Below are positions 23,519-31,214 of a stretch of 33,633 bases of DNA, in pieces. Numbering within the stretch: the stretch's first letter is position 1; every line of letters begins with the position of its first letter. The stretch is from a virus. The stretch spans positions 1 to 33,633 of the IMG/VR virus record IMGVR_UViG_3300027793_000194, one strand, 5' to 3'. The notes below the pieces were generated by a model. That model was not told the DNA's origin and did not search any database. It saw nothing but the letters and a program-made list of their open reading frames with translations. Position numbers and translations under genes: made by a program.

Positions 23519-23542
23519 AGCCGTCCGTGTGGCGGCTTTTTC
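23519..23542 (+). terminator. Intrinsic terminator of the small plus-strand unit
   Basis: AGCCGTC (23519-23525) pairs with GGCGGCT (23531-23537), 7 pairs including one G-T and a 5-base loop, followed by TTTTTC. It ends 3 bases before the stop codon of the convergent minus-strand membrane gene. Confidence 0.85.
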
Positions 23543-23544
23543 TT

Positions 23545-24108
23545 TTACCGCATCTTCCGGATGGTTTCATCCTTCATCTTCGACCCGCGCGAGCTGCCAA
23601 CGTAGTACGCGAATATCTGTGTTCCGATGGTCATAACCGCGCCGAATGCCATGTAAGCGAGTTCCTTATTGGCATCCGGAATGTGGACGAATATCAGGGC
23701 TGCCACGACGAATATCATCATCACAAGTCCGATGATAACGACCGCACCCATCAACCAATCACGCTTGCCACCTGATGAACGCATAAATTCCACCTCACGA
23801 TTTCGTGCAGATTCGCGGTCCTGCACCTCCAATCGCAATGCCTCCATCTCTGATTGAAGTTCTAATTTCTCCATCTCCATCTGCCACTCCAATCTCTTCA
23901 TCTCAAATTCAGAAGCGAGCGCGGCAATGGCTGCATCTTCATCGCGCTTCGCATTGAGCAAATCACCCACGCGCTCCAATGCCTCGATGCCTGTGACATC
24001 ACCAGCAATGGACACTACATCACCCAACACCGGCTTCACTTTCTCTTTCAGAAATCTACCAAGACCAGTTTCATTGAATGGCTTGCGTGGTTTTTTTTCT
24101 TCGCTCAT
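23545..24108 (-). CDS. Holin-like membrane protein with coiled-coil domain
   Basis: This 187-residue protein has a basic N-terminus (EEKKPRKPFNETGLGRFLKE), a predicted coiled coil (65-105, EFEMKRLEWQMEMEKLELQS), then two membrane helices (about 117-140 and 149-168) and a short tail, YYVGSSRGSKMKDE. The tail pattern FGSS-GS-K resembles the three-segment holins of gene transfer agents (GTA_holin_3TM). It may be a holin or an accessory lysis protein acting with the smaller holin, whose stop overlaps its ATG. Confidence 0.7.
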   Translation of the reverse strand: MSEEKKPRKPFNETGLGRFLKEKVKPVLGDVVSIAGDVTGIEALERVGDLLNAKRDEDAAIAALASEFEMKRLEWQMEMEKLELQSEMEALRLEVQDRESARNREVEFMRSSGGKRDWLMGAVVIIGLVMMIFVVAALIFVHIPDANKELAYMAFGAVMTIGTQIFAYYVGSSRGSKMKDETIRKMR

Positions 24109-24428
24109 CTTTTGAAGATTGAAAGTAATGTATCAATGATTCGCTTGTAGTTGGTGCTGATATAAATCATCCCTTTCTCTCCCATCAGCGTGCAAAGTGG
24201 AACGAGATACTTTGCCTCTTGTTCATATCCTTTCACATCACAATATACCGCGCAGAAGTAACCGCAGAAGATTGACACACCTACGATGCCAATCCATTGC
24301 AGCAATGACAGCTTCCTATTCATCAGTAGTTCGGTGCTGATTTTTGCGACTACGCCAGCGACAACCCCACCGATATACACCCATCCCTTCGTCAGGAATG
24401 TCAATATCTCATTGATTGGTCCTTCCAT
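24105..24428 (-). CDS. Holin
   Basis: This protein has 107 residues from ATG 24428. Hydrophobic segments around residues 15-33 (WVYIGGVVAGVVAKISTELL) and 42-65 (LQWIGIVGVSIFCGYFCAVY) are followed by an amphipathic C-terminal part, as in phage holins of Bacteroidota. It would make inner-membrane lesions that let out the M15 endolysin. The start at 24455 is also open, but the shorter form overlaps the upstream 34-residue ORF less. Confidence 0.7.
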   Translation of the reverse strand: MEGPINEILTFLTKGWVYIGGVVAGVVAKISTELLMNRKLSLLQWIGIVGVSIFCGYFCAVYCDVKGYEQEAKYLVPLCTLMGEKGMIYISTNYKRIIDTLLSIFKR

Positions 24429-24513
24429 TCTTCTTTGCTTGTTGGAATTTTGCATAGTATTCGCGGAGTTTCTTCAGATACTCCTCGCGCTTTTTCTTCT
24501 GTTCTTGTGTCAC
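24409..24513 (-). CDS. 34-residue charged peptide, GTG start coupled to the connector stop
   Basis: GTG at 24513 overlaps the connector stop as GTGA, and the frame runs to TGA at 24409-24411, overlapping the holin by 20 bases. The peptide (TQEQKKKREEYLKKLREYYA, then KFQQAKKNGRTNQ) is a highly charged helix. It fills a gap otherwise without coding. Its composition fits a small regulatory or virion peptide; I cannot tell more. Confidence 0.5.
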   Translation of the reverse strand: MTQEQKKKREEYLKKLREYYAKFQQAKKNGRTNQ

Positions 24514-25079
24514 GATCTTGGTTTGTAAAGTTTATCGTATTGCTCGTATGATGTGCGACTCATCTGCGTGTTGCCGTGCGAGAATCCATAACTCAACATA
24601 TCCAACTTGCCGATAGGCGCACGCTCCGGTGATGTGTTGCTGCTATATTCCGGGTATAGTGATGAGTTGTGGCACAAGTAATCGCGTAATCTGCCTGTGT
24701 AATACTCGGCATTGCTCTGATTTTTCTTACGCATCTGCTCGATGGTGGTGCTATCCACAGGCGTAGTGTCCTCGCTGACGCGCTGCACGATGCTGCCATT
24801 GTCGATCTTGTATGCAAGATCACCAATCATCTCATACATTGTCCACCACACCACGCACGGCTGCACATAATCATCCATCAATGTCTGATAAATACCAGCC
24901 AATGTGTTATTCTCCACATCATCCTTCAGACGATTCATCAGGTCATCGCCCAAATAAGGCGCAACATATTTATCCTGCGCCAATCGGATGGATGGGAGAA
25001 TGAGGTTATCATCAACCGAACCATTGAGTGCGGTATTTTTCTTTAGGTATGTGGGAGTGATAAAAAGTACTTGTGCCAT
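24510..25079 (-). CDS. Head-tail connector protein (DUF6712-like)
   Basis: This 189-residue, mostly helical protein contains TYLKKNTALNGSVDDNLILP followed by SIRLAQDKYVAPYLGDDLM, and further down YEMIGDLAYKIDNGSIVQRV. I recognise this as the adaptor-type protein that follows the portal gene in Bacteroidota phages (DUF6712-like). It would bind below the portal ring and connect head to tail. Its start is 2 bases after the portal stop. Confidence 0.75.
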   Translation of the reverse strand: MAQVLFITPTYLKKNTALNGSVDDNLILPSIRLAQDKYVAPYLGDDLMNRLKDDVENNTLAGIYQTLMDDYVQPCVVWWTMYEMIGDLAYKIDNGSIVQRVSEDTTPVDSTTIEQMRKKNQSNAEYYTGRLRDYLCHNSSLYPEYSSNTSPERAPIGKLDMLSYGFSHGNTQMSRTSYEQYDKLYKPRS

Positions 25080-25081
25080 TG

Positions 25082-27367
25082 TTAGATATTTTTAAGTGAG
25101 CCGCGTGTTGGTGTGTCGATGGGCGCGATGCCTTCCTCACCTTTCGGTGGGAGGAATGGAACATTGCCCACTCGCTTGTCATTTTCCAATCCTTTATTGG
25201 GCAGGAATCGCCCATTCTCGTTGCGCTTGCGGAAGTAGATTTGTCGCTTCCAAAAATGGTGGCAATACACACCACCTTTCCAAGTGAAGATGTCGTAAGT
25301 CGATGAACCTGCTGGAGCGAATGAACCATTCACACCACTATCACTCATATTCGCGATGTCCTCATATCTGAACACTTTACCGCGTTTGCTCAAGCCAACC
25401 ATCTCGCGGCAGAAGTCGCGTGAGTCTTCAGATAAATTTTGCGAGTAGGCATAGCGCAATTTATACAAACCACTATCTCCCCACTTACTCTTCTCATCGC
25501 CATTGGCGTAGTCATTGAGCGACAAATCCGCACGCTGGAGCGCATTGTATTTTTCATTCAGATCAGATTCAAATTCGTGACCTTCAGCAACATCCTCACG
25601 AATCAATTCCCACTCATCTAAATCTATCACCTCACCTTTATCTGCGAGATAACCTATCCACGATTGCTCATCCTCCTCACTAAATTTAGGGATAGCACTC
25701 AACTCCTCATCGCGGTAACGCTCGACTATTCGTGCTGACCAATCACGACCGGGATCACCTCCCCACAACTGCCACGCGATGCGACCAGCAGTTGGAAATC
25801 CTTCCTCTCCATCATTCCATCCTGTGGCTTCCTTGTCCACTTCGTGTCGCGAGAAGTAACTATTCATCCGCTTGACGGTGTCGTATGAGAGATTGCGCAA
25901 GTTGCTGATGTCACGCGCACGCGCAACACCTACCTCTGTGCCACCACGCCCATACTCTTCGCGCCATTTCAAACCAAGTTCAGCTTCTGCTGCCATTTCA
26001 TTGGTCGGCTCAAATGAATCAGGAATTACAAGAGCAGTTTTTTTTTTTTGAACTGCGCTCAACACAATCGAGCGCAACACTTCAGTTGATTGAACGCTGC
26101 CCGGAATGATTGCATCAAAGATTTGATTGATGGTAACAATCGACAATGTCGGGAATGCAGCTTGAACAATGCTCTTCGCGCTATCCTTTGGCAACAATCC
26201 AGTTGATACTTGAGCAACTATGTCAACAAGACTTGTTATCTGCGCACCATTCAATGCGGTGTCACTCACATTCGCTGCATCTTCATCTTCGCTAATCGTA
26301 ATGCCTTGTAATGAATATGGCTTAATGGCAACCACCTTGCCTGTGATAACCTCCAATGCCTCCACTATATCTTGCTGCGCTGGCTTCACCACATACGCAT
26401 TGAAGATAGCGAGTGATTGACGCAATTCATCAGCGTTACTTCCAAGACCTGTGCTATCACGAATACCAAATAAAAGAGGAGAGGTGACGCGGTGACCAAT
26501 CATAATCTGTCGTGTCTGCGATTCCTCCAAATATTGATACTGCTTATCCGCATCACTCAACGGGAATGTGGTGATGTTAGGTGGTGTCACTCCAGCTTCG
26601 TGGAATGTGAAGAATGCCTTACCAGCATTACGCGCACCCGATGCGTGACGATTCCATTCCGCGATGATCTCGCGCTTGGTTTCGGGATCAGGCACGCCAT
26701 TGAATTGCGATATAATGAATGACGGGAAGAAGCCATTCATAATGTTATTGACGTGATAGATACCTATCTGCCGCGCCAATTCGATATAATTAACAACGCT
26801 GAAGTAGTCTGGCTTTCCGTAGTATTGACTTCCTGCGCGATTCGCGAAATGGAAGTACACCTGTCGCGGTTCATCACCAGCAGTTGCTTGATTGAAGCGA
26901 GGAATGAACATAGGTTCACATCCCTTCTTCCTATAGTTCGCCCAATCCTTTGAATACCAAATGCCCGTCACCTCATCCGTTTCATCAACAATCGACAATC
27001 GGCAATTCTCAAAGGGCAGATGGTTGATCTGCGCTACCGTTGTGCGATCATTGCTCCATATCACCTCCAAATAAAAGCCACCTTGCACCTTCAAATCAAA
27101 GGCGGTGCGATCAAGTTTCTTATCACCAAACATCGCGACCACCGATTCATCACCAGTCAATCCATCACCTGCTATCATCTTGCTGATTGATGTGCAGAGA
27201 GGTCCGTGAATTGGCGCGGTTTCATACAAATCAATGATGTATTTCGGGAAGAGGTTATCATCACCATACTTCACCCATCCACCGCGATCCTCTTTCTCGC
27301 TCGCACTTACAGGTGTGTAGTCAGCAAGCTGAACGCGATGAACCTTGTTGATTTCGTTGTTATCCAT
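25082..27367 (-). CDS. Portal protein with C-terminal extension, joined through an A12 tract
   Basis: This protein has 761 residues from ATG 27367 (a TTG three codons earlier is possible). Residues 1 to about 435 are portal-like: RGGWVKYGDDNLFPKYIIDL, then the clip and stem region, then IGHRVTSPLLFGIRDSTGLG followed by SNADEL. The coding tract A12 (26038-26049) encodes Lys-Lys-Lys at about residue 440. Beyond it are a domain with YGRGGTEVGVARARDISNLR and AWQLWGGDPGRDWSARI, and a C-terminal part FAPAGSSTYDIFTWKGGVYC followed by HHFWKR, both seen in phage head proteins. A slip of one base either way in A12 hits a stop within ten codons and gives a roughly 450-residue portal, the usual length. 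Confidence 0.85.
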   Translation of the reverse strand: MDNNEINKVHRVQLADYTPVSASEKEDRGGWVKYGDDNLFPKYIIDLYETAPIHGPLCTSISKMIAGDGLTGDESVVAMFGDKKLDRTAFDLKVQGGFYLEVIWSNDRTTVAQINHLPFENCRLSIVDETDEVTGIWYSKDWANYRKKGCEPMFIPRFNQATAGDEPRQVYFHFANRAGSQYYGKPDYFSVVNYIELARQIGIYHVNNIMNGFFPSFIISQFNGVPDPETKREIIAEWNRHASGARNAGKAFFTFHEAGVTPPNITTFPLSDADKQYQYLEESQTRQIMIGHRVTSPLLFGIRDSTGLGSNADELRQSLAIFNAYVVKPAQQDIVEALEVITGKVVAIKPYSLQGITISEDEDAANVSDTALNGAQITSLVDIVAQVSTGLLPKDSAKSIVQAAFPTLSIVTINQIFDAIIPGSVQSTEVLRSIVLSAVQKKKTALVIPDSFEPTNEMAAEAELGLKWREEYGRGGTEVGVARARDISNLRNLSYDTVKRMNSYFSRHEVDKEATGWNDGEEGFPTAGRIAWQLWGGDPGRDWSARIVERYRDEELSAIPKFSEEDEQSWIGYLADKGEVIDLDEWELIREDVAEGHEFESDLNEKYNALQRADLSLNDYANGDEKSKWGDSGLYKLRYAYSQNLSEDSRDFCREMVGLSKRGKVFRYEDIANMSDSGVNGSFAPAGSSTYDIFTWKGGVYCHHFWKRQIYFRKRNENGRFLPNKGLENDKRVGNVPFLPPKGEEGIAPIDTPTRGSLKNI

Positions 27368-27752
27368 TGTAAACAATAGTTGTGTCAGCAGTCATATCCG
27401 GCTGCGTGAAATATGATGTGTTGTCGCTTATCACTCCCCATCCCTTCTCCACCAATCCCACCACCGCGACATTTTCGGGATCAGTATTATTCGCGCTATT
27501 CTGACCATACACCTCGTAACGATAACGCCCCGGCACGGTAATGCCAACCGTTGTCACTTCTAATTTTGTGATGCGGTCATTCTCATAATCAATCACCGCC
27601 ACCTGCGCGAGAGTTTCAGGCACATCATTCAAATGCGCCTCGCGCGTCAACACAAGCAGATAGTGAGTGAATGCACCGGGCAATCCTGCGCGTGCCTCTT
27701 TCAGTGTCAGATATAAATCTTGACTTGCGGTGTTGGTGACGAGATATATCAT
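27360..27752 (-). CDS. Hypothetical structural protein
   Basis: This 130-residue protein is beta-rich (QDLYLTLKEARAGLPGAFTH, then YLLVLTREAH, then VPGRYRYEVYGQNSANNTDP). I know similar small proteins from Bacteroidota phages near the tail tube or portal gene and assume a virion role, but cannot prove one. Its ATG lies 5 bases after a TAATTTTG box and after a strong terminator, so it may start a separate transcript with the portal. It overlaps the portal start by 8 bases. Confidence 0.65.
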   Translation of the reverse strand: MIYLVTNTASQDLYLTLKEARAGLPGAFTHYLLVLTREAHLNDVPETLAQVAVIDYENDRITKLEVTTVGITVPGRYRYEVYGQNSANNTDPENVAVVGLVEKGWGVISDNTSYFTQPDMTADTTIVYNG

Positions 27753-27757
27753 CGATT

Positions 27758-27765
27758 CAAAATTA
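27758..27765 (-). promoter_or_regulatory. -7-like box TAATTTTG directly before a start codon
   Basis: The minus strand reads TAATTTTGAATCGATGA into the gene at 27752, identical in 16 of 17 bases to the sequence at the endolysin start. It lies just downstream of the terminator at 27771-27797, a sensible place for a new promoter. Confidence 0.4.
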
Positions 27766-27770
27766 AACCA

Positions 27771-27797
27771 AAAGAGCGGGCAAATGCCCGCCCCTTT
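27771..27797 (-). terminator. Intrinsic terminator after the tail tube gene
   Basis: On the minus strand GCGGGC-ATTT-GCCCGC forms a 6-pair core that can extend through AAAGGG/TCTTTT using G-T pairs, followed by TTTT. It ends transcription of the scaffold-capsid-tube group or dampens the portal gene downstream. Confidence 0.75.
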
Positions 27798-27820
27798 GAT
27801 GAATATATTGATCAGGCAGA

Positions 27821-28372
27821 TTAGCTATTGCTGCCGTATGCGGGAGATACGGTGATGCCTGCAAAGTTATCAAATGGCTCGGTGGTAAATGCCTCAAGGT
27901 GTTCAGCTGGCTCACGCTCTTCTGCAGTTGCTACAAGAGAGTAACCATTCTGATCTCCTTTCGCCTGACCAGTCTGCGCGGTTACGGCAATGGTGCATCC
28001 CTCTTGCCTTCCCATACACAAGATGTTATCATTGCTATCGCGCACGAAGATGATAGGTGTTGAACGCGCAACATTGTCGAGGTTCTTGCGCGTCACAGGA
28101 TCGAGTGTGCGGATGATAGCATTGAGCGTCTGAAGATAGAAGAGAGTACCTGTGGTTTCATCCGGTGTGCCTACATCGGTGAACGATGATGATCCGCGAC
28201 CTACTTCAAATCGGTAAAGTGTGGCAGTAGGCAGACCATCAATCTCTTCAGTAGATGGATCTATTGTTATGCCTGTCTGAAAGTCCCCACGATTACCAAT
28301 GAGAAATTCCTTGATGCCTCCGAGTGCCTCCTTGCATCCGAGCGTCTTACCTGCGGTGATTAAACAACTCAT
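27821..28372 (-). CDS. Major tail tube protein
   Basis: This 183-residue protein starts with SCLITAGKTLGCKEALGGIK, the N-terminus typical of a tail tube protein family of Bacteroidota phages. It continues with FYLQTLNAIIRTLDPVTRKN, IIFVRDSNDNILCMGRQEG and GYSLVATAEEREPAEHL, matching the tube core. It would form the stacked rings of the tail. It follows the capsid gene closely, separated by a strong hairpin, which fits two highly expressed structural genes. Confidence 0.75.
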   Translation of the reverse strand: MSCLITAGKTLGCKEALGGIKEFLIGNRGDFQTGITIDPSTEEIDGLPTATLYRFEVGRGSSSFTDVGTPDETTGTLFYLQTLNAIIRTLDPVTRKNLDNVARSTPIIFVRDSNDNILCMGRQEGCTIAVTAQTGQAKGDQNGYSLVATAEEREPAEHLEAFTTEPFDNFAGITVSPAYGSNS

Positions 28373-28394
28373 TGTGATTTGTAATTAAAAGTTA

Positions 28395-28422
28395 AGGTGA
28401 GGAGGTGTTACCCTCCTCACCT
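28395..28422 (-). terminator. Strong hairpin between capsid and tail tube genes
   Basis: AGGTGAGGAGG and CCTCCTCACCT pair perfectly over 11 bases with a 6-base loop. On the minus strand it is followed by TAACTTTTAATT, a poor T-run, so it may partly terminate or protect the capsid message end. Confidence 0.7.
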
Positions 28423-28435
28423 ATTGATTCATTGA

Positions 28436-29338
28436 TTAAGACAGACCAGGACCGTAAGCAGCGATCTCGTTACCGAAACCATACTGCACACCAGCGAGGA
28501 ACTTCGCGCTGAAGCGAACATTCTCCTCTGCCCATTGCTCCATATCCACTACCTGAATTGAGTTCCAATCAGACAGGAGGTTAGTACCGAACCACAGATT
28601 GCTTTTCTGCGAAACAATCATTGTGTTGTCAGGCATACCGGGGCAGATCGCGATGTCGTAGATGCCCATAAAGGTCGGCTCAACTGCTGGACCTGCATAA
28701 GTATACCATCCATTACCAGCGGCAGCATTCGCCTGACGATAGAGGTGGAAGGTTTTCTTATTCATATAGAGCAGCGGCTTCTCTGTTGAGTTCTCAACCG
28801 CAGTTGGAACTTCAGCGAGGAGCAACTCAATCTTCGCGATGATGTTATTGGCAGTAAGAGCAACAGGAGATGATACGAAGTTCACGGTGTTATCAGCATC
28901 AATCTGCGTGATAAGACCATCGTATTCACCAGTATTGCCATTAACACCTGACCAAATCAGGGTTTCATTTTTCGCTGCGATACCTGCGAGCATATTAGCT
29001 ACGAGAGTATCTACGAGCGCACCTTCCAAACGACCATTCTGCGCATCGTTAGCTGCCCAGTCGGTGAGGAAGTCTTTCTTACAAAGTTCGCGCTGAACTT
29101 GGAACTTCTCAAGCGTCAACACGCGCTCGGTGATGGTCACCGTGCCTGTTGGTGTGAAGTCGCAAGTTGGTGCTGCGAAGGTTACCGTATCAACGAGCTT
29201 CTTAACTACTGCTTTGTAGTCGATATTCTCCTTGACGGTTACATACTGAAGTGATTCATTCGCAAGGAATGCTTGACGAATATACTCACCTGCATATTTA
29301 CCAGCGTAGGTAGTGGTGAGTGAAGTGACTGTTGCCAT
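28436..29338 (-). CDS. Major capsid protein, HK97 fold
   Basis: This 300-residue protein has features of the Bacteroidota phage capsid family: YAGEYIRQAFLANESLQYVT, CDFTPTGTVTITERVLTLEK, QVQRELCKKDFLTDW, and a C-terminal part with MPDNTMIVSQKSNLWFGTNL and AGVQYGFGNEIAAYGP. It forms the head shell. The preceding gene is a scaffold; a prohead protease is encoded elsewhere in the genome. The ATG is 26 bases after the scaffold stop. Confidence 0.9.
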   Translation of the reverse strand: MATVTSLTTTYAGKYAGEYIRQAFLANESLQYVTVKENIDYKAVVKKLVDTVTFAAPTCDFTPTGTVTITERVLTLEKFQVQRELCKKDFLTDWAANDAQNGRLEGALVDTLVANMLAGIAAKNETLIWSGVNGNTGEYDGLITQIDADNTVNFVSSPVALTANNIIAKIELLLAEVPTAVENSTEKPLLYMNKKTFHLYRQANAAAGNGWYTYAGPAVEPTFMGIYDIAICPGMPDNTMIVSQKSNLWFGTNLLSDWNSIQVVDMEQWAEENVRFSAKFLAGVQYGFGNEIAAYGPGLS

Positions 29339-29364
29339 TTCTATTTATTTATTTAGGTGAGTTA

Positions 29365-29964
29365 CTAATTTGCCTTGCGAAGTCCTGCGAAGATTTTCCG
29401 CGCGATAGGATTCTCAAGAGTTTTTGGAAGATCGATAACATCATTCTGCGATGCAGCAGCGAGAGCAGCTTTCTTCACCGATGGTGCAGCAGGTTGCTTG
29501 CTCAATTCAGCCACCTTCGCCTTCTGCTCGGTCAGCAGTTTATTAACTGCAGCGAGTTCGGTGTCTTTGGTGTTGATCTTTGATTCAAGTTCAGAGATGC
29601 GCTGCGCGAGTTGTTCGATGATGGATGACATCTCTTCTTCTGCCATCTTCTTTTCTTCTTCATCTTTCTTCGCTTCAACTTCAACCTCTTCCATTTCGGT
29701 GATCTTGCCACCGCTGACGGAGATTGTCATTGTGCCATCTGCAATTACATATTCACCATCAGGCATTGCAACTGGATTTCCTTCGGCATCGTTGTAGAAT
29801 ACCTCTGAACCAATGGCTAATTCTGCATCCGGTGACATAATCTCCACTCCATCGCTGGTAGTGGCTTTGGCGATGAACTCTACCTGTGCGGCAGCAGCTT
29901 CATCAACCGATAGCTTCACGCCATATTTGACGAGGATGCTATTGATCTGCTCCTTAATGTTCAT
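29365..29964 (-). CDS. Scaffolding protein
   Basis: This 199-residue protein has a beta-rich N-terminal domain (residues 35-90, DGVEIMSPDAELAIGSEVFY, then MPDGEYVIADGTMTISVSGG) and an acidic coiled coil (95-155, KKDEEEKKMAEEEMSSIIEQ), typical of Bacteroidota phage scaffolds located upstream of the capsid gene. The C-terminal part is rich in Ala, Pro and Lys and ends in a helix that could bind capsid subunits. It is the first gene of the right-hand late block. Confidence 0.75.
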   Translation of the reverse strand: MNIKEQINSILVKYGVKLSVDEAAAAQVEFIAKATTSDGVEIMSPDAELAIGSEVFYNDAEGNPVAMPDGEYVIADGTMTISVSGGKITEMEEVEVEAKKDEEEKKMAEEEMSSIIEQLAQRISELESKINTKDTELAAVNKLLTEQKAKVAELSKQPAAPSVKKAALAAASQNDVIDLPKTLENPIARKIFAGLRKAN

Positions 29965-29983
29965 TATTGTGAGTGTTTATGTA

Positions 29984-29994
29984 CTATTATAGAA
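29984..29994 (-). promoter_or_regulatory. TTCTATAATAG element ahead of the head genes
   Basis: The minus strand reads TTCTATAATAG, 19 bases before the scaffold ATG and identical to the element at 9089-9099. It might be the -10 part of a late promoter read by the phage sigma-like factor. GGTTGA stands upstream, but no clear -35 is shared by the two sites. Confidence 0.35.
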
Positions 29995-30009
29995 AAATCA
30001 ACCCCTGAT

Positions 30010-30040
30010 TTGGTGGTATATAATTTTCTTTATACTTTTG
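30010..30040 (+). promoter_or_regulatory. Bacteroidota-type promoter of the glycosyltransferase moron
   Basis: TTG at 30010-30012 and TACTTTTG at 30033-30040 are separated by 20 bases, close to the canonical -33/-7 arrangement. The A-rich leader to ATG 30066 (CTATAAACCAACAAACACAA) resembles that of the early operon. Confidence 0.8.
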
Positions 30041-30065
30041 CTATAAACCAACAAACACAAACACA

Positions 30066-30350
30066 ATGGAAAAACGACACATCAAGCAGTTCGATCAGAT
30101 GATTTATGATGCAGCGTGCTGCGCTATCACCGATGGCAAGCATCACGCTACTGAAATCATTGGTGATGATGACTATGAAGTGGAACTTATCATCAATGGG
30201 TATGATGTTAAAATCATACAAGCGGATGTCTATAATTGGGCAACTGAACAAGTGGAGGAATTGCCGTATAATTACATAAAAGATTGGGAAAGCGAAATAA
30301 GTCAGATGGTATATGAGCGCAAGAATCACGATAGTTTCGGCTATGAATAA
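30066..30350 (+). CDS. Small acidic hypothetical protein of the moron
   Basis: This 94-residue acidic protein (FDQMIYDAACCAITDGKHHA, then DYEVELIINGYDVKIIQADV) is not recognised. It is the first gene of a two-gene plus-strand unit with its own promoter and terminator inside leftward late genes. It overlaps the glycosyltransferase by 38 bases. Confidence 0.65.
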   Translation: MEKRHIKQFDQMIYDAACCAITDGKHHATEIIGDDDYEVELIINGYDVKIIQADVYNWATEQVEELPYNYIKDWESEISQMVYERKNHDSFGYE

Positions 30351-31152
30351 CCGACCAAACATTAGTCGGATACTTATCAATACGCACAAGAGATTACAAG
30401 CCGATGTCAATGATGACATCGGTTTTTTTGTGGGCGTTACTGAACAATGCGACATCGACCTGTGCGAGCAGCACGGAGTGAGTTATGTTATCCAACCGAA
30501 TGATCCGCGTCAGAAATTCAATGCCGCCCTCGCGATGGCATACGACAAAGGATATGACGCATTCCTCATTATGGGCGATGATGATTCCATCAGCACCGAT
30601 GGATTCATCTTTGCGCGTGATGCCATTGAATCAGGAGCGCAGTATGTAGGCTTCAAAAAAAACTACTTCTGCGATTTGCTGCGCCACAAATCGATGATGC
30701 ACACGCAGCCTTATGTTGTGGATAAGCTAATTGGAGCAGGAAGAATGCTCTCACGATTTGCAGTTGAATCTATCCTATTGCGAGCAGTTATCAGTTGGCG
30801 CAAAGTGCATCTTCATTACCAGCTTGGCGATGAGATAGAGGTGAGTGAGCGCACCGCTGAATACTTACAAGGATATGGATATGCGAAAATAAAAGAGCGC
30901 AAGCAAGGCGCATTGTGGCAACCCGGAAGAGCGAGAGGATTGGATCACGATAGTGAACTGCATCTTGTGATGAATGGATTCACGCCCATTGCCGTTGATG
31001 ATAAGCGAATACACATCACCGATTTCAAGAGCAATCCACAAGCTAACATTTGGTCCTACTCAATATTAGAGGAGAAATGCCGAGTTGTTAAATACGAAGA
31101 TGCGATGTGGTTCTTGAGTGAAGAAGAATTGAGTTACATTCGCACCGTTTAG
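30313..31152 (+). CDS. Second glycosyltransferase, GT-A type
   Basis: This 279-residue protein has a first strand ARITIVSAMNNRPN (3-16), which supports the start at 30313 despite the overlap, LIMGDDDSIS with the DxD-type metal site (86-95), and GAGRMLSRF (141-149), the motif shared with the glycosyltransferase at 16859. The C-terminus has HITDFKSNPQANIWSY, comparable to the DIKSSTNMTPF part of the other protein. The two enzymes are probably distant paralogues. The acceptor is unknown: host surface glycan, virion protein or DNA are possible. Confidence 0.75.
   Translation: MSARITIVSAMNNRPNISRILINTHKRLQADVNDDIGFFVGVTEQCDIDLCEQHGVSYVIQPNDPRQKFNAALAMAYDKGYDAFLIMGDDDSISTDGFIFARDAIESGAQYVGFKKNYFCDLLRHKSMMHTQPYVVDKLIGAGRMLSRFAVESILLRAVISWRKVHLHYQLGDEIEVSERTAEYLQGYGYAKIKERKQGALWQPGRARGLDHDSELHLVMNGFTPIAVDDKRIHITDFKSNPQANIWSYSILEEKCRVVKYEDAMWFLSEEELSYIRTV
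30717..30725 (-). promoter_or_regulatory. Consensus DnaA box within the glycosyltransferase gene
   Basis: TGTGGATAA is the reverse complement of TTATCCACA. It is an isolated copy inside coding sequence, so its meaning is doubtful. Confidence 0.25.
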
Positions 31153-31187
31153 TCATTGTTTTGTTTTAGTTTGGTTAATTAAGGAAG

Positions 31188-31213
31188 ATGCCCACTAACG
31201 AGTGGGCATTTTC
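31188..31213 (+). terminator. Intrinsic terminator between convergent genes
   Basis: ATGCCCACT (31188-31196) pairs with AGTGGGCAT (31201-31209), 9 perfect pairs around AACG, followed by TTTC. It ends the glycosyltransferase unit and stands 2 bases before the stop of the convergent secreted-protein gene; it could also act leftwards, though the T-run there is weaker. Confidence 0.9.
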
Positions 31214-31214
31214 A

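Noticed and set aside
24286-24528. Plus-strand ORF opposite holin and connector end
   Set aside because: It is hydrophobic only because it mirrors the holin and the Lys/Glu-rich 34-residue peptide on the minus strand.
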